This document shows positions 25,540-34,764 of a DNA stretch of 64,000 nt, piece after piece. How positions within the stretch are numbered: the first letter of the stretch is position 1; the number at the start of each line of letters is the position of its first letter. The stretch covers positions 186,001 through 250,000 of the forward strand of contig JACKNI010000001.1 in assembly GCA_024234935.1 (NCBI GenBank), given 5' to 3'. This stretch comes from Chromatiales bacterium (GTDB taxonomy: Bacteria > Pseudomonadota > Gammaproteobacteria > Steroidobacterales > GCA-2729495). Below the pieces are notes generated by a model. The model saw only the letters and a list, made by a program, of their open reading frames with translations, was not told the origin of the DNA and did no database searches. A program made the position numbers and the translations under genes.

Positions 25540-25980
25540 TCAGCCGATCTGGTGGGTTTCAGGTTCGAGGCTGTGCTGCCGGTAGAAGCGGTGCCTGTTG
25601 CGACCGGCCTCACGGCATTCTGCATTGCCGTCGATGATCTCGGCGATGCGCGCGGAGCGCTGGTAAAAAGCGGGAACCTCGGCGGCAAGGTTGATCAGCA
25701 GGTCCACATCCGGCGGTTCGTCAGTGCCACTGCCAATCGTGACCGGCGCGGCCGGCGGCCGTGCCGGATCAAGTCGCTCATGCGGCACAAAGCTGCCCTG
25801 GCGAAAGGTCCACAACATCCGGTCCATGGCTTCCGCTTCGCTCCGGTCTGCAGTGTGCAGATGAATCCGCTGGCTCAGCTTGTAGGCTTTCTCGGTCAGT
25901 CTGCAGGCATAGTTGAGGCGCGCGACAGGTTCCTGCGCGGCCAGCACATAGAACGATACCCTCAGGCCAGCCTCAGTCAC
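25540..25980 (-). CDS. holC: DNA polymerase III chi subunit
   Basis: 146 residues, the usual size for HolC, the clamp-loader subunit that contacts single-strand binding protein. Family pattern: VSFYVLAAQEPVARLNYACRL at the start, AYKLSQRIHLHTADRSEAEA, LLWTFRQGSFVPHERL-like DRMLWTFRQGSFVPHERL, and DVDLLINLAAEVPAFYQR. The start is GTG at 25980, with GGAGG ten bases upstream. It follows pepA by 17 bases. Confidence 0.92.
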   Translation of the reverse strand: MTEAGLRVSFYVLAAQEPVARLNYACRLTEKAYKLSQRIHLHTADRSEAEAMDRMLWTFRQGSFVPHERLDPARPPAAPVTIGSGTDEPPDVDLLINLAAEVPAFYQRSARIAEIIDGNAECREAGRNRHRFYRQHSLEPETHQIG

Positions 25981-25997
25981 GATGTGCGTTCCTCCGC

Positions 25998-27482
25998 TCA
26001 AACACTTTGCAGCAGATATTCCATGAGCAGTGGTACAGGACGGCCGGTGCCGCCCTTGTTGCTGCCCTGGACCCACGCCGTTCCGGCGATATCCAGATGC
26101 GCCCAGCTGGTCTTGCCGACGAAGCGGGACAGGAAGGCAGCTGCGGTGATCGTGCCGGCATCGCGGCCGCCGATGTTCGCCACGTCGGCAAACGGGCTCT
26201 TCAGGAGTTCGCCATATTCCTCATCGAGCGGCAGACGCCAGGCGCGGTCACCGGCATTCTGTCCGGCACCGAGCAGCGCGTCGGCCAGTTCATCGGAGTT
26301 CGACAGCAGTCCCGAACGCACGCGTCCCAGTGCGATCAGGCAGGCGCCGGTCAGGGTGGCGATATCGATCAGCACCGCCGGTTTGAAACGCTGGGCATAG
26401 GTCAGCGCATCGCAGAGAATCAGCCTGCCTTCGGCATCGGTATTGAGGATCTCGACCGTCTGGCCGGACATCGTACGCACGATGTCGCCCGGCCGTGTCG
26501 CCGTGCCGCTCGGCATGTTTTCGCAGGCCGGAACGATGCCGACGAGATTGAGCGGCAGCTCCAGTTCGGCTGCGGCCTGCATGACACCCAGTACGCTGGC
26601 GCCACCGCACATGTCGTACTTCATCTCATCCATCGCGGCGCCCGGCTTGATCGAGATGCCACCGGAATCAAAGGTTATGCCTTTGCCGACCAGTACCACC
26701 GGTTTGGTCTTTGCAGTGGTGCCCCGGTATTGCAGCACGATGAAGCGGGGCGGCAGTTCAGACCCCTGGGTTACAGCCAGCAGCGCACCCATGCGGAGCT
26801 TGCGCAGATCAGCCGCGCGCAGCGCGGTTAGACGCAGTTTCCTGCTCGACTTCGCGATGGCCTGCGCGCGCTTCACGAGGTAGTCCGGTGTGCAGATATT
26901 GGGCGGCAGGTTGCCAAGATCGCGGGCGAGGGCGACGCCGCCGGCAATCGCCGTGGCGTGCTTCAGGGCGAGGCGGGCCTTGCTCTTGTCGCCCGTCTCG
27001 CAGGCCAGCCCCATCGATTTCAGCCGGCTGGTGTCGCGCGGCGGTTTCGACTTCATCGTCGTGAAGCGGTAAGCCGTTTCGTGCCATAGCTCCACCGCGA
27101 TACGGGCCTTTCGATAGGCGTCAGCATCACTGACCGTTTCAAGGCCAAGGTAGCTGATGGCATCGGCGTATCCACCCTTGCCCAGCGCTGAAAACGCAGC
27201 CCGTGCGGCCTTGCGAAAGGCGCGCTGGTCGAGCTTGCCGGCTGTGCCGAGTCCGACCAGCAGGATGCGCTTGCAGGGCAGCTTCCCGGTGTGAGTCAGG
27301 AGCAGCGTCTCGCCCGCCTGGCCGCGTATGTCGCGATTATTGACTACGCCGGTGATCATGCCGCCACTGGCCTTGTCGAGCGCCTTTGCCGTGCCCGAGA
27401 GAACGCCGTCGGAATAAATGGCCACGATGGCGCAGGCGGTGCGTTGCCGGGTGGCGCCAGGTGTACTGACTGTGAACTTCAT
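25998..27482 (-). CDS. pepA: Leucyl aminopeptidase (M17, PepA)
   Basis: 494 residues. The C-terminal catalytic domain has VGKGITFDSGGISIKPGAAM with the metal-binding Lys and Asp, the NTDAEGRLILCDALTYAQRF signature at about 350-370, and the final DIAGTAWVQ. It is a hexameric, dimetal cytoplasmic peptidase; E. coli PepA also binds DNA at cer sites and the carAB promoter. The ATG at 27482 (MKFTVSTPG) has GAGGG upstream. Divergent from lptFG. Confidence 0.95.
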   Translation of the reverse strand: MKFTVSTPGATRQRTACAIVAIYSDGVLSGTAKALDKASGGMITGVVNNRDIRGQAGETLLLTHTGKLPCKRILLVGLGTAGKLDQRAFRKAARAAFSALGKGGYADAISYLGLETVSDADAYRKARIAVELWHETAYRFTTMKSKPPRDTSRLKSMGLACETGDKSKARLALKHATAIAGGVALARDLGNLPPNICTPDYLVKRAQAIAKSSRKLRLTALRAADLRKLRMGALLAVTQGSELPPRFIVLQYRGTTAKTKPVVLVGKGITFDSGGISIKPGAAMDEMKYDMCGGASVLGVMQAAAELELPLNLVGIVPACENMPSGTATRPGDIVRTMSGQTVEILNTDAEGRLILCDALTYAQRFKPAVLIDIATLTGACLIALGRVRSGLLSNSDELADALLGAGQNAGDRAWRLPLDEEYGELLKSPFADVANIGGRDAGTITAAAFLSRFVGKTSWAHLDIAGTAWVQGSNKGGTGRPVPLLMEYLLQSV

Positions 27483-27655
27483 GCTGCCCTCTGTGTACCG
27501 GCGAATGCCGGCGGTACTCCGGGGTGTCATCGCTGCCAGCTGCGGGCTGACTGACGACAACGGGTGTGCTTGACTCCCGGCAGCCGCTACCACAAGGTAG
27601 TTTGATCGCAGGGTTTTGCACCGTCCGGATTGCGCCGTAGTGTACTTGAATCGAT

Positions 27656-28789
27656 ATGAGCGTGGCTAAAACACACCGGGCCAGGCCCAGCCTGTTGAAT
27701 CGTTATCTGCTGCGCGAGGTCGTACTGACCTGGCTCGCGGTGACCGTGGTGCTGATGCTGATCCTCGTCACCAATCAGTTCGCCGCGGTACTCGGCGAGG
27801 CGGCCGCGAGCGAGATACCGCGGGATGCGATCGCCCGGGTCATGGGGCTGACGATCGTCCAGTACCTCACCATCCTTTTGCCGCTGAGTTTCTTTCTGGC
27901 CATCATGCTGTCGCTTGCGCGGCTGTATCACGACAGCGAGATGTCCGCGATGATGGCCTGTGGCATCGGCCCCGTGCAGCTCTACCGGCCTCTGCTGATG
28001 CTCGGCTTGCTGCTGGCGGGCTGTGTCGCGTGGTTGTCCCTGGTGGCATCGCCGGCCGCGGTGCGTGAGGTGCAGGCGCTGGCCGAAATCGCCAGGCGAG
28101 ACACCGGCCTCGGACTCCTGGAACCGGGGCGCTTCATCAGCTTCGGCGACAGCGGTGCCGTGATGTATGCGGAGTCGCTGACCGGCGATCAGCATCTGCA
28201 CCAGGTCTTCGTGCAGCGCCGGGTTGGCGACAAGGTGGAAGTCATTCTGGCCGACGAGGCCTGGCAGGTCGTGGCCGATGACGGCAATTATCGTGAAGTG
28301 ATCTTTGCGCGCGGACGCCGTTATGAAGGCCGGCCCGGCGAGGCCAGATTCCGGATTGTGGAATTTGCCGAGCACGGTATCCCGTTTGTCATCCCCGCGG
28401 CACGACGCTCCGTACTCAAGGCCAGTGAGCGGACGACTTCTGCATTGCTGGATTCCGGCGATCCGGTCGACCGGGCGGAGCTGCACTGGCGGCTTGCGCC
28501 GGCGCTGACCCTGCTGGTGCTCACCGTGATTGCAGTACCGCTGGCGAAAACCGAACCCCGACGGGGTCGTTTCAGTGGCCTGGCCGCAGCCATTCTGGTC
28601 TACGTCAGCTATGCCAATCTGCTTGCCGCCGGGCAAGCCTGGCTGGAGCGGGACAAGTTGCCTGACTTCAGCGGCCTGTGGTGGGTGCATGGCCTGTTTC
28701 TCGGCGCTGCGGTGCTGATGCTGCTCGCGCAGGGCGGGAAGTTCCGCAAGTGGCAGCGGCGCTGGTTCCCGGCCGGAGAGCAGGCTTGA
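27656..28789 (+). CDS. lptF: LPS export ABC transporter permease LptF
   Basis: 377 residues: three N-terminal membrane helices (first in LLREVVLTWLAVTVVLMLIL), a large periplasmic beta-jellyroll (about 120-270), and three C-terminal helices. With LptG and two LptB it pulls lipopolysaccharide from the inner membrane to the periplasmic bridge. The ATG at 27656 has no clear Shine-Dalgarno. It overlaps lptG by four bases. Confidence 0.95.
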   Translation: MSVAKTHRARPSLLNRYLLREVVLTWLAVTVVLMLILVTNQFAAVLGEAAASEIPRDAIARVMGLTIVQYLTILLPLSFFLAIMLSLARLYHDSEMSAMMACGIGPVQLYRPLLMLGLLLAGCVAWLSLVASPAAVREVQALAEIARRDTGLGLLEPGRFISFGDSGAVMYAESLTGDQHLHQVFVQRRVGDKVEVILADEAWQVVADDGNYREVIFARGRRYEGRPGEARFRIVEFAEHGIPFVIPAARRSVLKASERTTSALLDSGDPVDRAELHWRLAPALTLLVLTVIAVPLAKTEPRRGRFSGLAAAILVYVSYANLLAAGQAWLERDKLPDFSGLWWVHGLFLGAAVLMLLAQGGKFRKWQRRWFPAGEQA

Positions 28790-29853
28790 ACATCGTCGGC
28801 CGGTACCTGTTTACGACCATTCTCGGCACGACCGCCATGGTGCTCGCGGTTCTGGGCGGCCTGGGCAGCTTTATCGAGATGGTCGGTCAGCTCGACGATA
28901 TCGGTGTCGGCGGCTATGGCATGGTGAGCGCCATCGCCTGGGTACTCATGAAGCTGCCGACGGTGCTTGTTCAGCTGCTGCCGATCGCTGTCCTGCTGGG
29001 TGCGCTGCTTGGCCTGGGCATGCTGGCCAGCCGCTCTGAACTCATCGTGCTCCGCGCTGCCGGCCTGTCGCCCGGCGAGATTGCCAGGGCTGTGCTGGTC
29101 ACGGGCCTGGTATTCGCCGTGATCGGCGGATTGCTCGGTGAGTTCGTGGCCCCGCCCCTTGAGCGTTACGCCCGCCAGTACCGCGCCATGGTCAAGTTCG
29201 GCCAGACCGGCGCGGGTACCGGTGAGAGCACCTGGATCCGGGATGGCAATATGCTTCTCAACGTACAGCCGCCCACAGACGAGCAGCCGGCAGGCGGTGT
29301 TTATGTATTCCGGCTTGCCTCCGCCGGCGCACTGGCCGCGGCCGGCCGCGCCGAAGTACTGCGACAGGCACCGGGCGGGCAATGGCTGCTCGACAATTAT
29401 GTGGAGAGCGTCTTTACGCCCACAGCAGTCGAGACCACGAGCGCAGGTCAGTCGCTTGCCATCAGTGGTCTGAACCCCGACCTTCTGGGCCTGACGGTAG
29501 TGCGCACTACTTCGATGACTGGCAAGGCCCTGTGGCGTTATATCCGCTACCTGAAACGCAATGGTCTGGCGACGCGCGACTATGAGGTTGCTTTCTGGAG
29601 TCGGTTTGCGTCGATGGTCGCGGTGCCCTTCATGTGCGTGCTTGCCGTGCCCTTTGTGCTGGGCTCCTTGCGCAGTACGGGTACCGGTGCGCGCATGGTG
29701 GTCGGTATCGGCATCGGTCTTGCCTGGTTCCTGACCAGTCGAACCCTGGCGGATGGCGGTGCGGTCTGGGAGCTGAATCCGGTGCTGATCGCATGGCTGC
29801 CAACGGTGCTGCTCGCCGTGGTGACCTTGTTGATGCTCAGGCGAACGAGGTAA
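28786..29853 (+). CDS. lptG: LPS export ABC transporter permease LptG
   Basis: 355 residues with the LptF/LptG topology: helices 1-3 at about 8-120, a periplasmic jellyroll at about 135-260, then helices 4-6 near the C-terminus. The sequence ELIVLRAAGLSPGEIARAVL matches the conserved cytoplasmic coupling segment. It starts at TTG 28786, which overlaps the lptF stop (TTGA), with GGAG 9 bases upstream. Partner of LptF and LptB. Confidence 0.95.
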   Translation: MNIVGRYLFTTILGTTAMVLAVLGGLGSFIEMVGQLDDIGVGGYGMVSAIAWVLMKLPTVLVQLLPIAVLLGALLGLGMLASRSELIVLRAAGLSPGEIARAVLVTGLVFAVIGGLLGEFVAPPLERYARQYRAMVKFGQTGAGTGESTWIRDGNMLLNVQPPTDEQPAGGVYVFRLASAGALAAAGRAEVLRQAPGGQWLLDNYVESVFTPTAVETTSAGQSLAISGLNPDLLGLTVVRTTSMTGKALWRYIRYLKRNGLATRDYEVAFWSRFASMVAVPFMCVLAVPFVLGSLRSTGTGARMVVGIGIGLAWFLTSRTLADGGAVWELNPVLIAWLPTVLLAVVTLLMLRRTR

Positions 29854-29865
29854 GGCGGGGCTGAT

Positions 29866-30324
29866 TCAATCCAGTTTGGCCGGCAGCACCACCACCCGCG
29901 TTCCGGCCAGGCGGTCGTGCCAGGTCAGCCCATCGCGATCGATCCACAGCCACGCCAGTCCCACCCCGCAGGAAGCAATCGTCAGCAGGCCGCTCGCAAA
30001 GCGCAGCAGGCCGGTGCGCAGGTCGATGGCTGCACCCGACCCCTTTTCCAGCCGGATCCGCCACGCCCGCATGCCCAGCGTCTGCCCGCCGCGCAGCCAT
30101 GAGCTGATGTAAAAAGCGGCGCCGATGACGAACAGCAGCAACTGAAAGGGCAGGGCGCCGGGGCTGATGGCCTCGCCACCACGAAGCGCGATGATGATCA
30201 GGGTGACGAGCATCCACACCGCCACGAGCAGCAGCAGGTCATAGAAGCTTGCGGCAAGACGGCGCCAGACGCCGGCTGTCCGGGGCTGGTTGCCATGATC
30301 TGATCTGGGAATTGCCACTGACAC
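29866..30324 (-). CDS. RDD-family membrane protein
   Basis: 152 residues: AGVWRRLAASFYDLLLLVAV with the Arg-Asp pattern of the RDD family in helix 1, a second helix (about 57-75), and RGGQTLGMRAWRIRLE before a third. RDD proteins are small inner-membrane proteins of mixed or unknown roles. The start is a GTG at 30324; no good ribosome binding site is visible, so the start is uncertain. It converges with lptG and is next to tRNA-Glu. Confidence 0.82.
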   Translation of the reverse strand: MSVAIPRSDHGNQPRTAGVWRRLAASFYDLLLLVAVWMLVTLIIIALRGGEAISPGALPFQLLLFVIGAAFYISSWLRGGQTLGMRAWRIRLEKGSGAAIDLRTGLLRFASGLLTIASCGVGLAWLWIDRDGLTWHDRLAGTRVVVLPAKLD

Positions 30325-30350
30325 CGCGTGGAGGTACCGGCCCTGGGAAT

Positions 30351-30425
30351 TGGCGCTCCCTACGAGAATCGAACTCGTGTTTCAGCCTTGAGAGGGCCGC
30401 GTCCTAACCGCTAGACGAAGGGAGC
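30351..30425 (-). tRNA. tRNA-Glu (anticodon CUC)
   Basis: 75 nt on the minus strand. The 7-bp acceptor stem GCTCCCT/AGGGAGC, D-arm with TAGCGGTTAG, anticodon loop CTCTCAA giving CUC, T-loop TTCGATTC, and an encoded CCA at the 3' end are all present. Anticodon stem pairs are CGGCC/GGCTG. It decodes GAG. The common Glu isoacceptor with UUC is not in this window. Confidence 0.96.
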
Positions 30426-30457
30426 TTTGTCGGCTACGCGGCCGAAGCGGGGCTGCT

Positions 30458-30485
30458 ATTATAGGCAGCCCGCCCGCAGTCTCAA
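30458..30485 (-). promoter_or_regulatory. tRNA-Glu promoter
   Basis: On the minus strand, TTGAGA (30485-30480) and TATAAT (30463-30458) are spaced by 16 bases, a near-consensus sigma-70 promoter. Transcription would start about 25 bases before the tRNA. The -10 lies in the loop of a perfect 7-bp inverted repeat, GGGCTGC (30450-30456) and GCAGCCC (30465-30471). Confidence 0.8.
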
Positions 30486-30497
30486 GTCGGAGTTTTT

Positions 30498-31820
30498 TTG
30501 AATCAGGCCAGTCTCCCCGTGGATGCTCCGCGCATCATTCCGCGACCGGAACACAATATTTCGCGGGCCAACATCTCGCGGGCCGCCCTGAAAGTTCTGT
30601 ATCGCCTCAAGGAGGCCGGGTTTCAGGCCTTCATCGTCGGGGGCGGGGTACGTGACCTGCTGCTGAACCGGCAGCCCAAGGACTTCGACATCGCGACCGA
30701 TGCCAGCCCTGAGCAGGTTCATGCGGTCTTCGGCAACAGCCGCATCATCGGCCGTCGTTTCCGCCTGGTACATGTGCGCTTTCGCGACGAGATCATCGAG
30801 GTCGCAACCTTCCGCGGTATCGGCAGCGAAGACGAGGAGAGCGAAGACCGGCAGATCCTCGATGTGACCGGCCGCATCCTCAAGGACAATTCCTACGGTT
30901 CGATCGAAGAGGATGCCTGGCGGCGCGATTTCACCGTCAATGCGCTCTACTACAACATCGCTGATTTCTCGATCTGGGATTACGTGAACGGCATGCAGGA
31001 TATCGCCGAGGGCCGTATCCGGCTGATCGGTGATCCGGTGACGCGCTATCGTGAAGATCCGGTACGCATGATCCGTGCGGTGCGCCTGGCAGCCAAGCTG
31101 GACCTCGAAATCCATCCGGATACGGCCGCGCCAATCGCGCAGCTGGCACCCCTGCTGGACAACATGCCACCGGCGCGCCTCTTTGACGAGTTTCTCAAGG
31201 TCTTTGCGACCGGGCACGCGCTGGAGAGCTACCGGCGGCTGTGCAGGCATGGATTGCTGGAGCATCTTTTTCCCGCCACTGCGCGCTGGCTGGCGGCCGA
31301 CACGGACGGCAAACGCCGGCGCTTCATTGAACGGGCGCTGGCCAACACGGATCAACGGATTGCCGAGGGCTTGCCGGTAACGCCGATGTTCCTGTTCGGC
31401 GTGTTTCTCTGGGGTCCCGTGCAGGAGCGGGCCGCCGAGCTGTGCAAGTCCGGCGAGATGTCGGAGAACCAGGCCTTGATCGAAGCCGGTATCGAAGTGA
31501 CCAACGAGCAGATCACGCGCGTCAGTCTGCCCAGGCGTTTTTCGGTGCCGATGCGCGAAATGTTGCAGCTGCAGCCGCGCTTCATGCGACGACAGGGGCG
31601 GCGTACCGGAGTGTTGCTTCAGCACCGGCGTTTCCGCGCCGCCTACGACCTGCTGGTGCTGCGCCTTGAGCTCGGTGAAGTCACGCCAGAGCTGGTGGAA
31701 TGGTGGACGAAGATCCAGGCGATGTCGCCCGAAGAGCAGCAAAAGGAATTCGGCGGGCAGGTCCAGCGGCAGGGACCACGCAGCCGTCGCCGGCGGCGAC
31801 CGGCTCCATCTGCCTCCTGA
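30498..31820 (+). CDS. pcnB: Poly(A) polymerase I
   Basis: 440 residues. Class II nucleotidyltransferase head: FQAFIVGGGVRDLLLNRQPKDF with the DFD metal ligands in KDFDIATDA (about 55-63), then RRFRLVHVRF and RRDFTVNALYY. The basic tail RGPRSRRRRR-type C-terminus binds RNA. It adds poly(A) to RNA 3' ends to promote decay. tRNA CCA-adding enzymes share the head, but the C-terminus and the folK-panBC context fit PcnB. The start is TTG at 30498 with CGGAG upstream. It overlaps folK by one base. Confidence 0.94.
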   Translation: MNQASLPVDAPRIIPRPEHNISRANISRAALKVLYRLKEAGFQAFIVGGGVRDLLLNRQPKDFDIATDASPEQVHAVFGNSRIIGRRFRLVHVRFRDEIIEVATFRGIGSEDEESEDRQILDVTGRILKDNSYGSIEEDAWRRDFTVNALYYNIADFSIWDYVNGMQDIAEGRIRLIGDPVTRYREDPVRMIRAVRLAAKLDLEIHPDTAAPIAQLAPLLDNMPPARLFDEFLKVFATGHALESYRRLCRHGLLEHLFPATARWLAADTDGKRRRFIERALANTDQRIAEGLPVTPMFLFGVFLWGPVQERAAELCKSGEMSENQALIEAGIEVTNEQITRVSLPRRFSVPMREMLQLQPRFMRRQGRRTGVLLQHRRFRAAYDLLVLRLELGEVTPELVEWWTKIQAMSPEEQQKEFGGQVQRQGPRSRRRRRPAPSAS

Positions 31821-32332
31821 TGGGACCTGCAGTGCCGGCAGAAACCTGGCTGCCTGCCTATATAGGACTCGGGAGCAATCTCGGTGATCCGCAGGCCCAA
31901 CTGGAGCGGGCCTTTGCCGAATTGGCGGAATTGCCCTCAAGTCGTCTTGTGGCCCGTTCCCGCCTGTACCGCAGTCCGCCGCTTGGAGGGCTGTCACAGC
32001 CCGATTATCTGAACGCGGTGGCTGCGATTCTGACCCGCCTTGAGCCACAGGCACTGCTTGATGCCCTGCATGCGATCGAAGGTGCGCATGGGCGTGACAG
32101 GATGAAGGCGAGGCGCTGGGCCGCGCGTACACTCGACCTGGACTTGCTGGTCTACGGCGACCTGAAGCTGAAGTCCGCGCAACTTGAAATTCCTCATCCG
32201 GGCATTGCGGCGCGAAATTTTGTATTGTTGCCACTCGTGGAAGTCGCGCCAGGCTTGCGCATACCGGGTCTGGGAGCGCTGGCTGAACTGGCGGCTGCCA
32301 CCGACCGCTCAGCAGTGGAGCTGGTCGGGTAG
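31820..32332 (+). CDS. folK: 2-amino-4-hydroxy-6-hydroxymethyldihydropteridine pyrophosphokinase
   Basis: A 170-residue enzyme of folate synthesis that transfers pyrophosphate from ATP. Seen: YIGLGSNLGDPQAQLERAF, YRSPPLGGLSQPDYLNAV, the signature RRWAARTLDLDLLVYGD, and IPHPGIAARNFVLLPL. The ATG overlaps the pcnB TGA by one base (TGATG). The order pcnB-folK-panB-panC is standard, with a kinase gene inserted after folK. Confidence 0.95.
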   Translation: MGPAVPAETWLPAYIGLGSNLGDPQAQLERAFAELAELPSSRLVARSRLYRSPPLGGLSQPDYLNAVAAILTRLEPQALLDALHAIEGAHGRDRMKARRWAARTLDLDLLVYGDLKLKSAQLEIPHPGIAARNFVLLPLVEVAPGLRIPGLGALAELAAATDRSAVELVG

Positions 32333-32391
32333 TCTGACTGACACTGCTGTTGCGTGCCCTTGATCAACCATAACAACAATATTTCGCCGGC

Positions 32392-33039
32392 ATGGCCAAA
32401 ACCCGTTATATAGCGATTGAAGGTCCCATCGGCGTCGGCAAGACGAGCCTCGCGCGACGCCTGGCCGCAGCCATGAGCGCCGAGTTGTTGCTCGAAGAAC
32501 CTGAAACCAATCCCTTTCTGGAACGTTTCTATCGGGAGCCGGACCGGGTGGCGTTGCCGACCCAGCTGTTTTTTCTCTTCCAGCGCGTGCAGCAGATCGA
32601 ACAGTTGCGGCAGGCGGATATCTTTTCCGACACCAGGATTTCAGATTATCTGATGGACAAGGATCGCCTGTTTGCCGAGATCAACCTCGGACAGAACGAG
32701 CTGTCCCTGTACGACAAGGTGGCCGAGTCCCTGGCCTTTTCGCCACCCGTGCCGGATCTCGTGGTCTATCTGCAGGCGCCGGTGGATACCTTGCTGTTCA
32801 GAATATCGCGTCGCGGTATCGATGCGGAGCGGCGCATCGGCCGCCGCTACCTGGAGCGCCTTGCCGAGGGCTACGCACGCTTCTTCCACGATTACGCGGC
32901 GGCACCACTGTTGATAGTGAATGCAGCTGTCATCGACCCGGTACATAATGACGAACACTTCGAAATGCTGCTGGCGCAGATCGAACGCATCCGCAGTGGC
33001 CGGCATTTCTTCAATCCGGTAGTTTCAGCGCTCGCCTGA
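32392..33039 (+). CDS. Deoxynucleoside kinase family protein
   Basis: 215 residues. P-loop IEGPIGVGKTSLARRLA at about 9-25, then EEPETNPFLERFYREP, a DYLMDKDRLFAEINL segment, and the ISRRGIDAERRI lid-type arginines. It belongs to the deoxyadenosine/deoxyguanosine/thymidine kinase family and would salvage deoxynucleosides to monophosphates. The exact base is not clear. It sits between folK and panB, where some gammaproteobacteria have no gene. Confidence 0.85.
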   Translation: MAKTRYIAIEGPIGVGKTSLARRLAAAMSAELLLEEPETNPFLERFYREPDRVALPTQLFFLFQRVQQIEQLRQADIFSDTRISDYLMDKDRLFAEINLGQNELSLYDKVAESLAFSPPVPDLVVYLQAPVDTLLFRISRRGIDAERRIGRRYLERLAEGYARFFHDYAAAPLLIVNAAVIDPVHNDEHFEMLLAQIERIRSGRHFFNPVVSALA

Positions 33040-33059
33040 GTGCGCTTCCTGGAGTACAG

Positions 33060-33890
33060 ATGTACAAGCAGTTACAGCAGCGCGACATGGCAGAAGCGCC
33101 GGTCAATGTTTCATCATTGCGGGCGATGAAGGAACGGGGCGAGCCGATCGCCTGCCTGACTGCCTACGATGCCAGCTTCGCGTATCTGGTTGATCACGCT
33201 GGTACGGATATCGTGCTGGTAGGTGATTCGCTGGGCATGGTGATCCAGGGACATGACACGACGGTTCCGGTGACCGTGCAGGACATCATCTATCACTCGC
33301 GTGCGGTACGGCGTGGTTTGAGCCGTGCGTTCCTGATGGCGGACATGCCGTTCATGAGCTACACGACGCCGGTGCAGGCGCTCGAAAACGCCGTACGGCT
33401 CATGCAGGAGGGCGCAGCGATGATGGTGAAGCTCGAGGGTGGCGCCAGTCAGGTGGGTATCGTCGAGCACCTCGCCCAGCACGATATTCCGGTCTGTGCG
33501 CATCTCGGGCTGCGTCCGCAGTCGGTACACAAGATCGGTGGCTTCAAGGTCCAGGGTCGGGAGCAGGCACAGGCCGAGCAGATGCTCGAGGATGCCGTTG
33601 CCCTCGAGCAGGCCGGTGCAGACATCCTGTTGCTCGAGTGTGTGCCCAATGAACTCGGCCAGGCGGTGCGCCATGCGGTGTCGGTGCCGGTGATCGGTAT
33701 CGGTGCCGGTCCGGATGTCGACGGGCAGATCCTGGTGCTCTACGACATGCTGGGCATCACGCAGGGTCGCCTGCCGCGCTTTGTTCGGAATTTCATGACC
33801 GGCAGCGCCTCGCCGCTGGAAGCCCTGCAGGCCTACGTGCTGGCCATCAAGGACCGGAGCTACCCGGCGCCCGAGCACTGCTTTTCCTGA
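33060..33890 (+). CDS. panB: Ketopantoate hydroxymethyltransferase
   Basis: 276 residues. It transfers a hydroxymethyl from methylene-THF to alpha-ketoisovalerate, the first step of pantothenate synthesis. Seen: PIACLTAYDASFAYLVDHAG, LVGDSLGMVIQGHDTT with Mg-binding Asp residues, MVKLEGGA, and VIGIGAGPDVDGQILV. The ATG at 33060 has TGGAG upstream; an ATG nine codons on is possible. It is followed by panC. Confidence 0.96.
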   Translation: MYKQLQQRDMAEAPVNVSSLRAMKERGEPIACLTAYDASFAYLVDHAGTDIVLVGDSLGMVIQGHDTTVPVTVQDIIYHSRAVRRGLSRAFLMADMPFMSYTTPVQALENAVRLMQEGAAMMVKLEGGASQVGIVEHLAQHDIPVCAHLGLRPQSVHKIGGFKVQGREQAQAEQMLEDAVALEQAGADILLLECVPNELGQAVRHAVSVPVIGIGAGPDVDGQILVLYDMLGITQGRLPRFVRNFMTGSASPLEALQAYVLAIKDRSYPAPEHCFS

Positions 33891-33915
33891 ATCTTCCCCA
33901 GCGGAATCTGATCCT

Positions 33916-34764
33916 TTGAAAACCGTTCGCACGATTCCGCCACTGCGCGAGATGCTGCGTGCCTGGAAGCACGCTGGCGAGACGGTTGCGATTGTTCCCA
34001 CCCTCGGCAACCTTCATGAAGGACACATCAGTCTTGTGGATCTGGCGCGCAGGCAGGCTGACCGGATCGTCGTCAGTGTTTTTGTCAACCCTACCCAGTT
34101 TGGCCCGGGGGAGGATTACCAGTCCTATCCGCGCACGCTCGATCACGATCGCCGTCGCCTCATGCGCGCCGGTGCCGATCTGCTGTTTGCGCCGGCCGTG
34201 GAGGCGGTGTATCCGCGGGGTGAGAGTTCGGCGACTGTCGTATCGGTGCCGGGGCTGGCGGACATCCTGTGCGGCAGGTTTCGTCCCGGTCATTTCGATG
34301 GTGTGACATCCGTGGTCAGTCGTCTGTTCAATATCGTGCAGCCCGACTTTGCCGTATTCGGCCAGAAGGATTACCAGCAGCTCACCATCATTCGCCGCAT
34401 GCAGGCCGATCTGCACTTCCCGGTACAGATCATCGCCGGGCCGACCCTGCGTGAGGCGGATGGCCTGGCGCTCAGTTCCCGCAACCAGTATCTCAGTGAT
34501 GCAGAACGCGGCATTGCGCCAAACCTCTACCGTGCGGTCAGCGAGTGCGGTGATCGTTTGCGGGCGGGTGCGCGCGACTATGCGGCGCTGGAGGCACACG
34601 GTATGGCCTCGCTCGTGGCGGCGGGATTCCGACCGGACTATTTTGCGGTTCGCAATGCCGATGATCTCGGCACTGCGCAGGCCATGGACCGCCACCTCGT
34701 GGTGCTGGTTGCGGCACATCTCGGGCGTGCGCGTCTGATCGACAACCAGCTGGTCGATCTCTGA
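33916..34764 (+). CDS. panC: Pantothenate synthetase
   Basis: 282 residues. It joins pantoate and beta-alanine using ATP. Seen: IVPTLGNLHEGHISLVDLAR (HxGH nucleotide motif), VFVNPTQFGPGEDYQSYPRT, FGQKDYQQLTIIRRM, and LALSSRNQYLS. The start is TTG at 33916. The stop directly abuts the stop of the convergent queG gene. Confidence 0.96.
   Translation: MKTVRTIPPLREMLRAWKHAGETVAIVPTLGNLHEGHISLVDLARRQADRIVVSVFVNPTQFGPGEDYQSYPRTLDHDRRRLMRAGADLLFAPAVEAVYPRGESSATVVSVPGLADILCGRFRPGHFDGVTSVVSRLFNIVQPDFAVFGQKDYQQLTIIRRMQADLHFPVQIIAGPTLREADGLALSSRNQYLSDAERGIAPNLYRAVSECGDRLRAGARDYAALEAHGMASLVAAGFRPDYFAVRNADDLGTAQAMDRHLVVLVAAHLGRARLIDNQLVDL

Noticed and set aside
30459..32234. Long minus-strand open frame over pcnB-folK
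   Set aside because: Antisense shadow. It would also run through the tRNA-Glu promoter region, and it has no domain.
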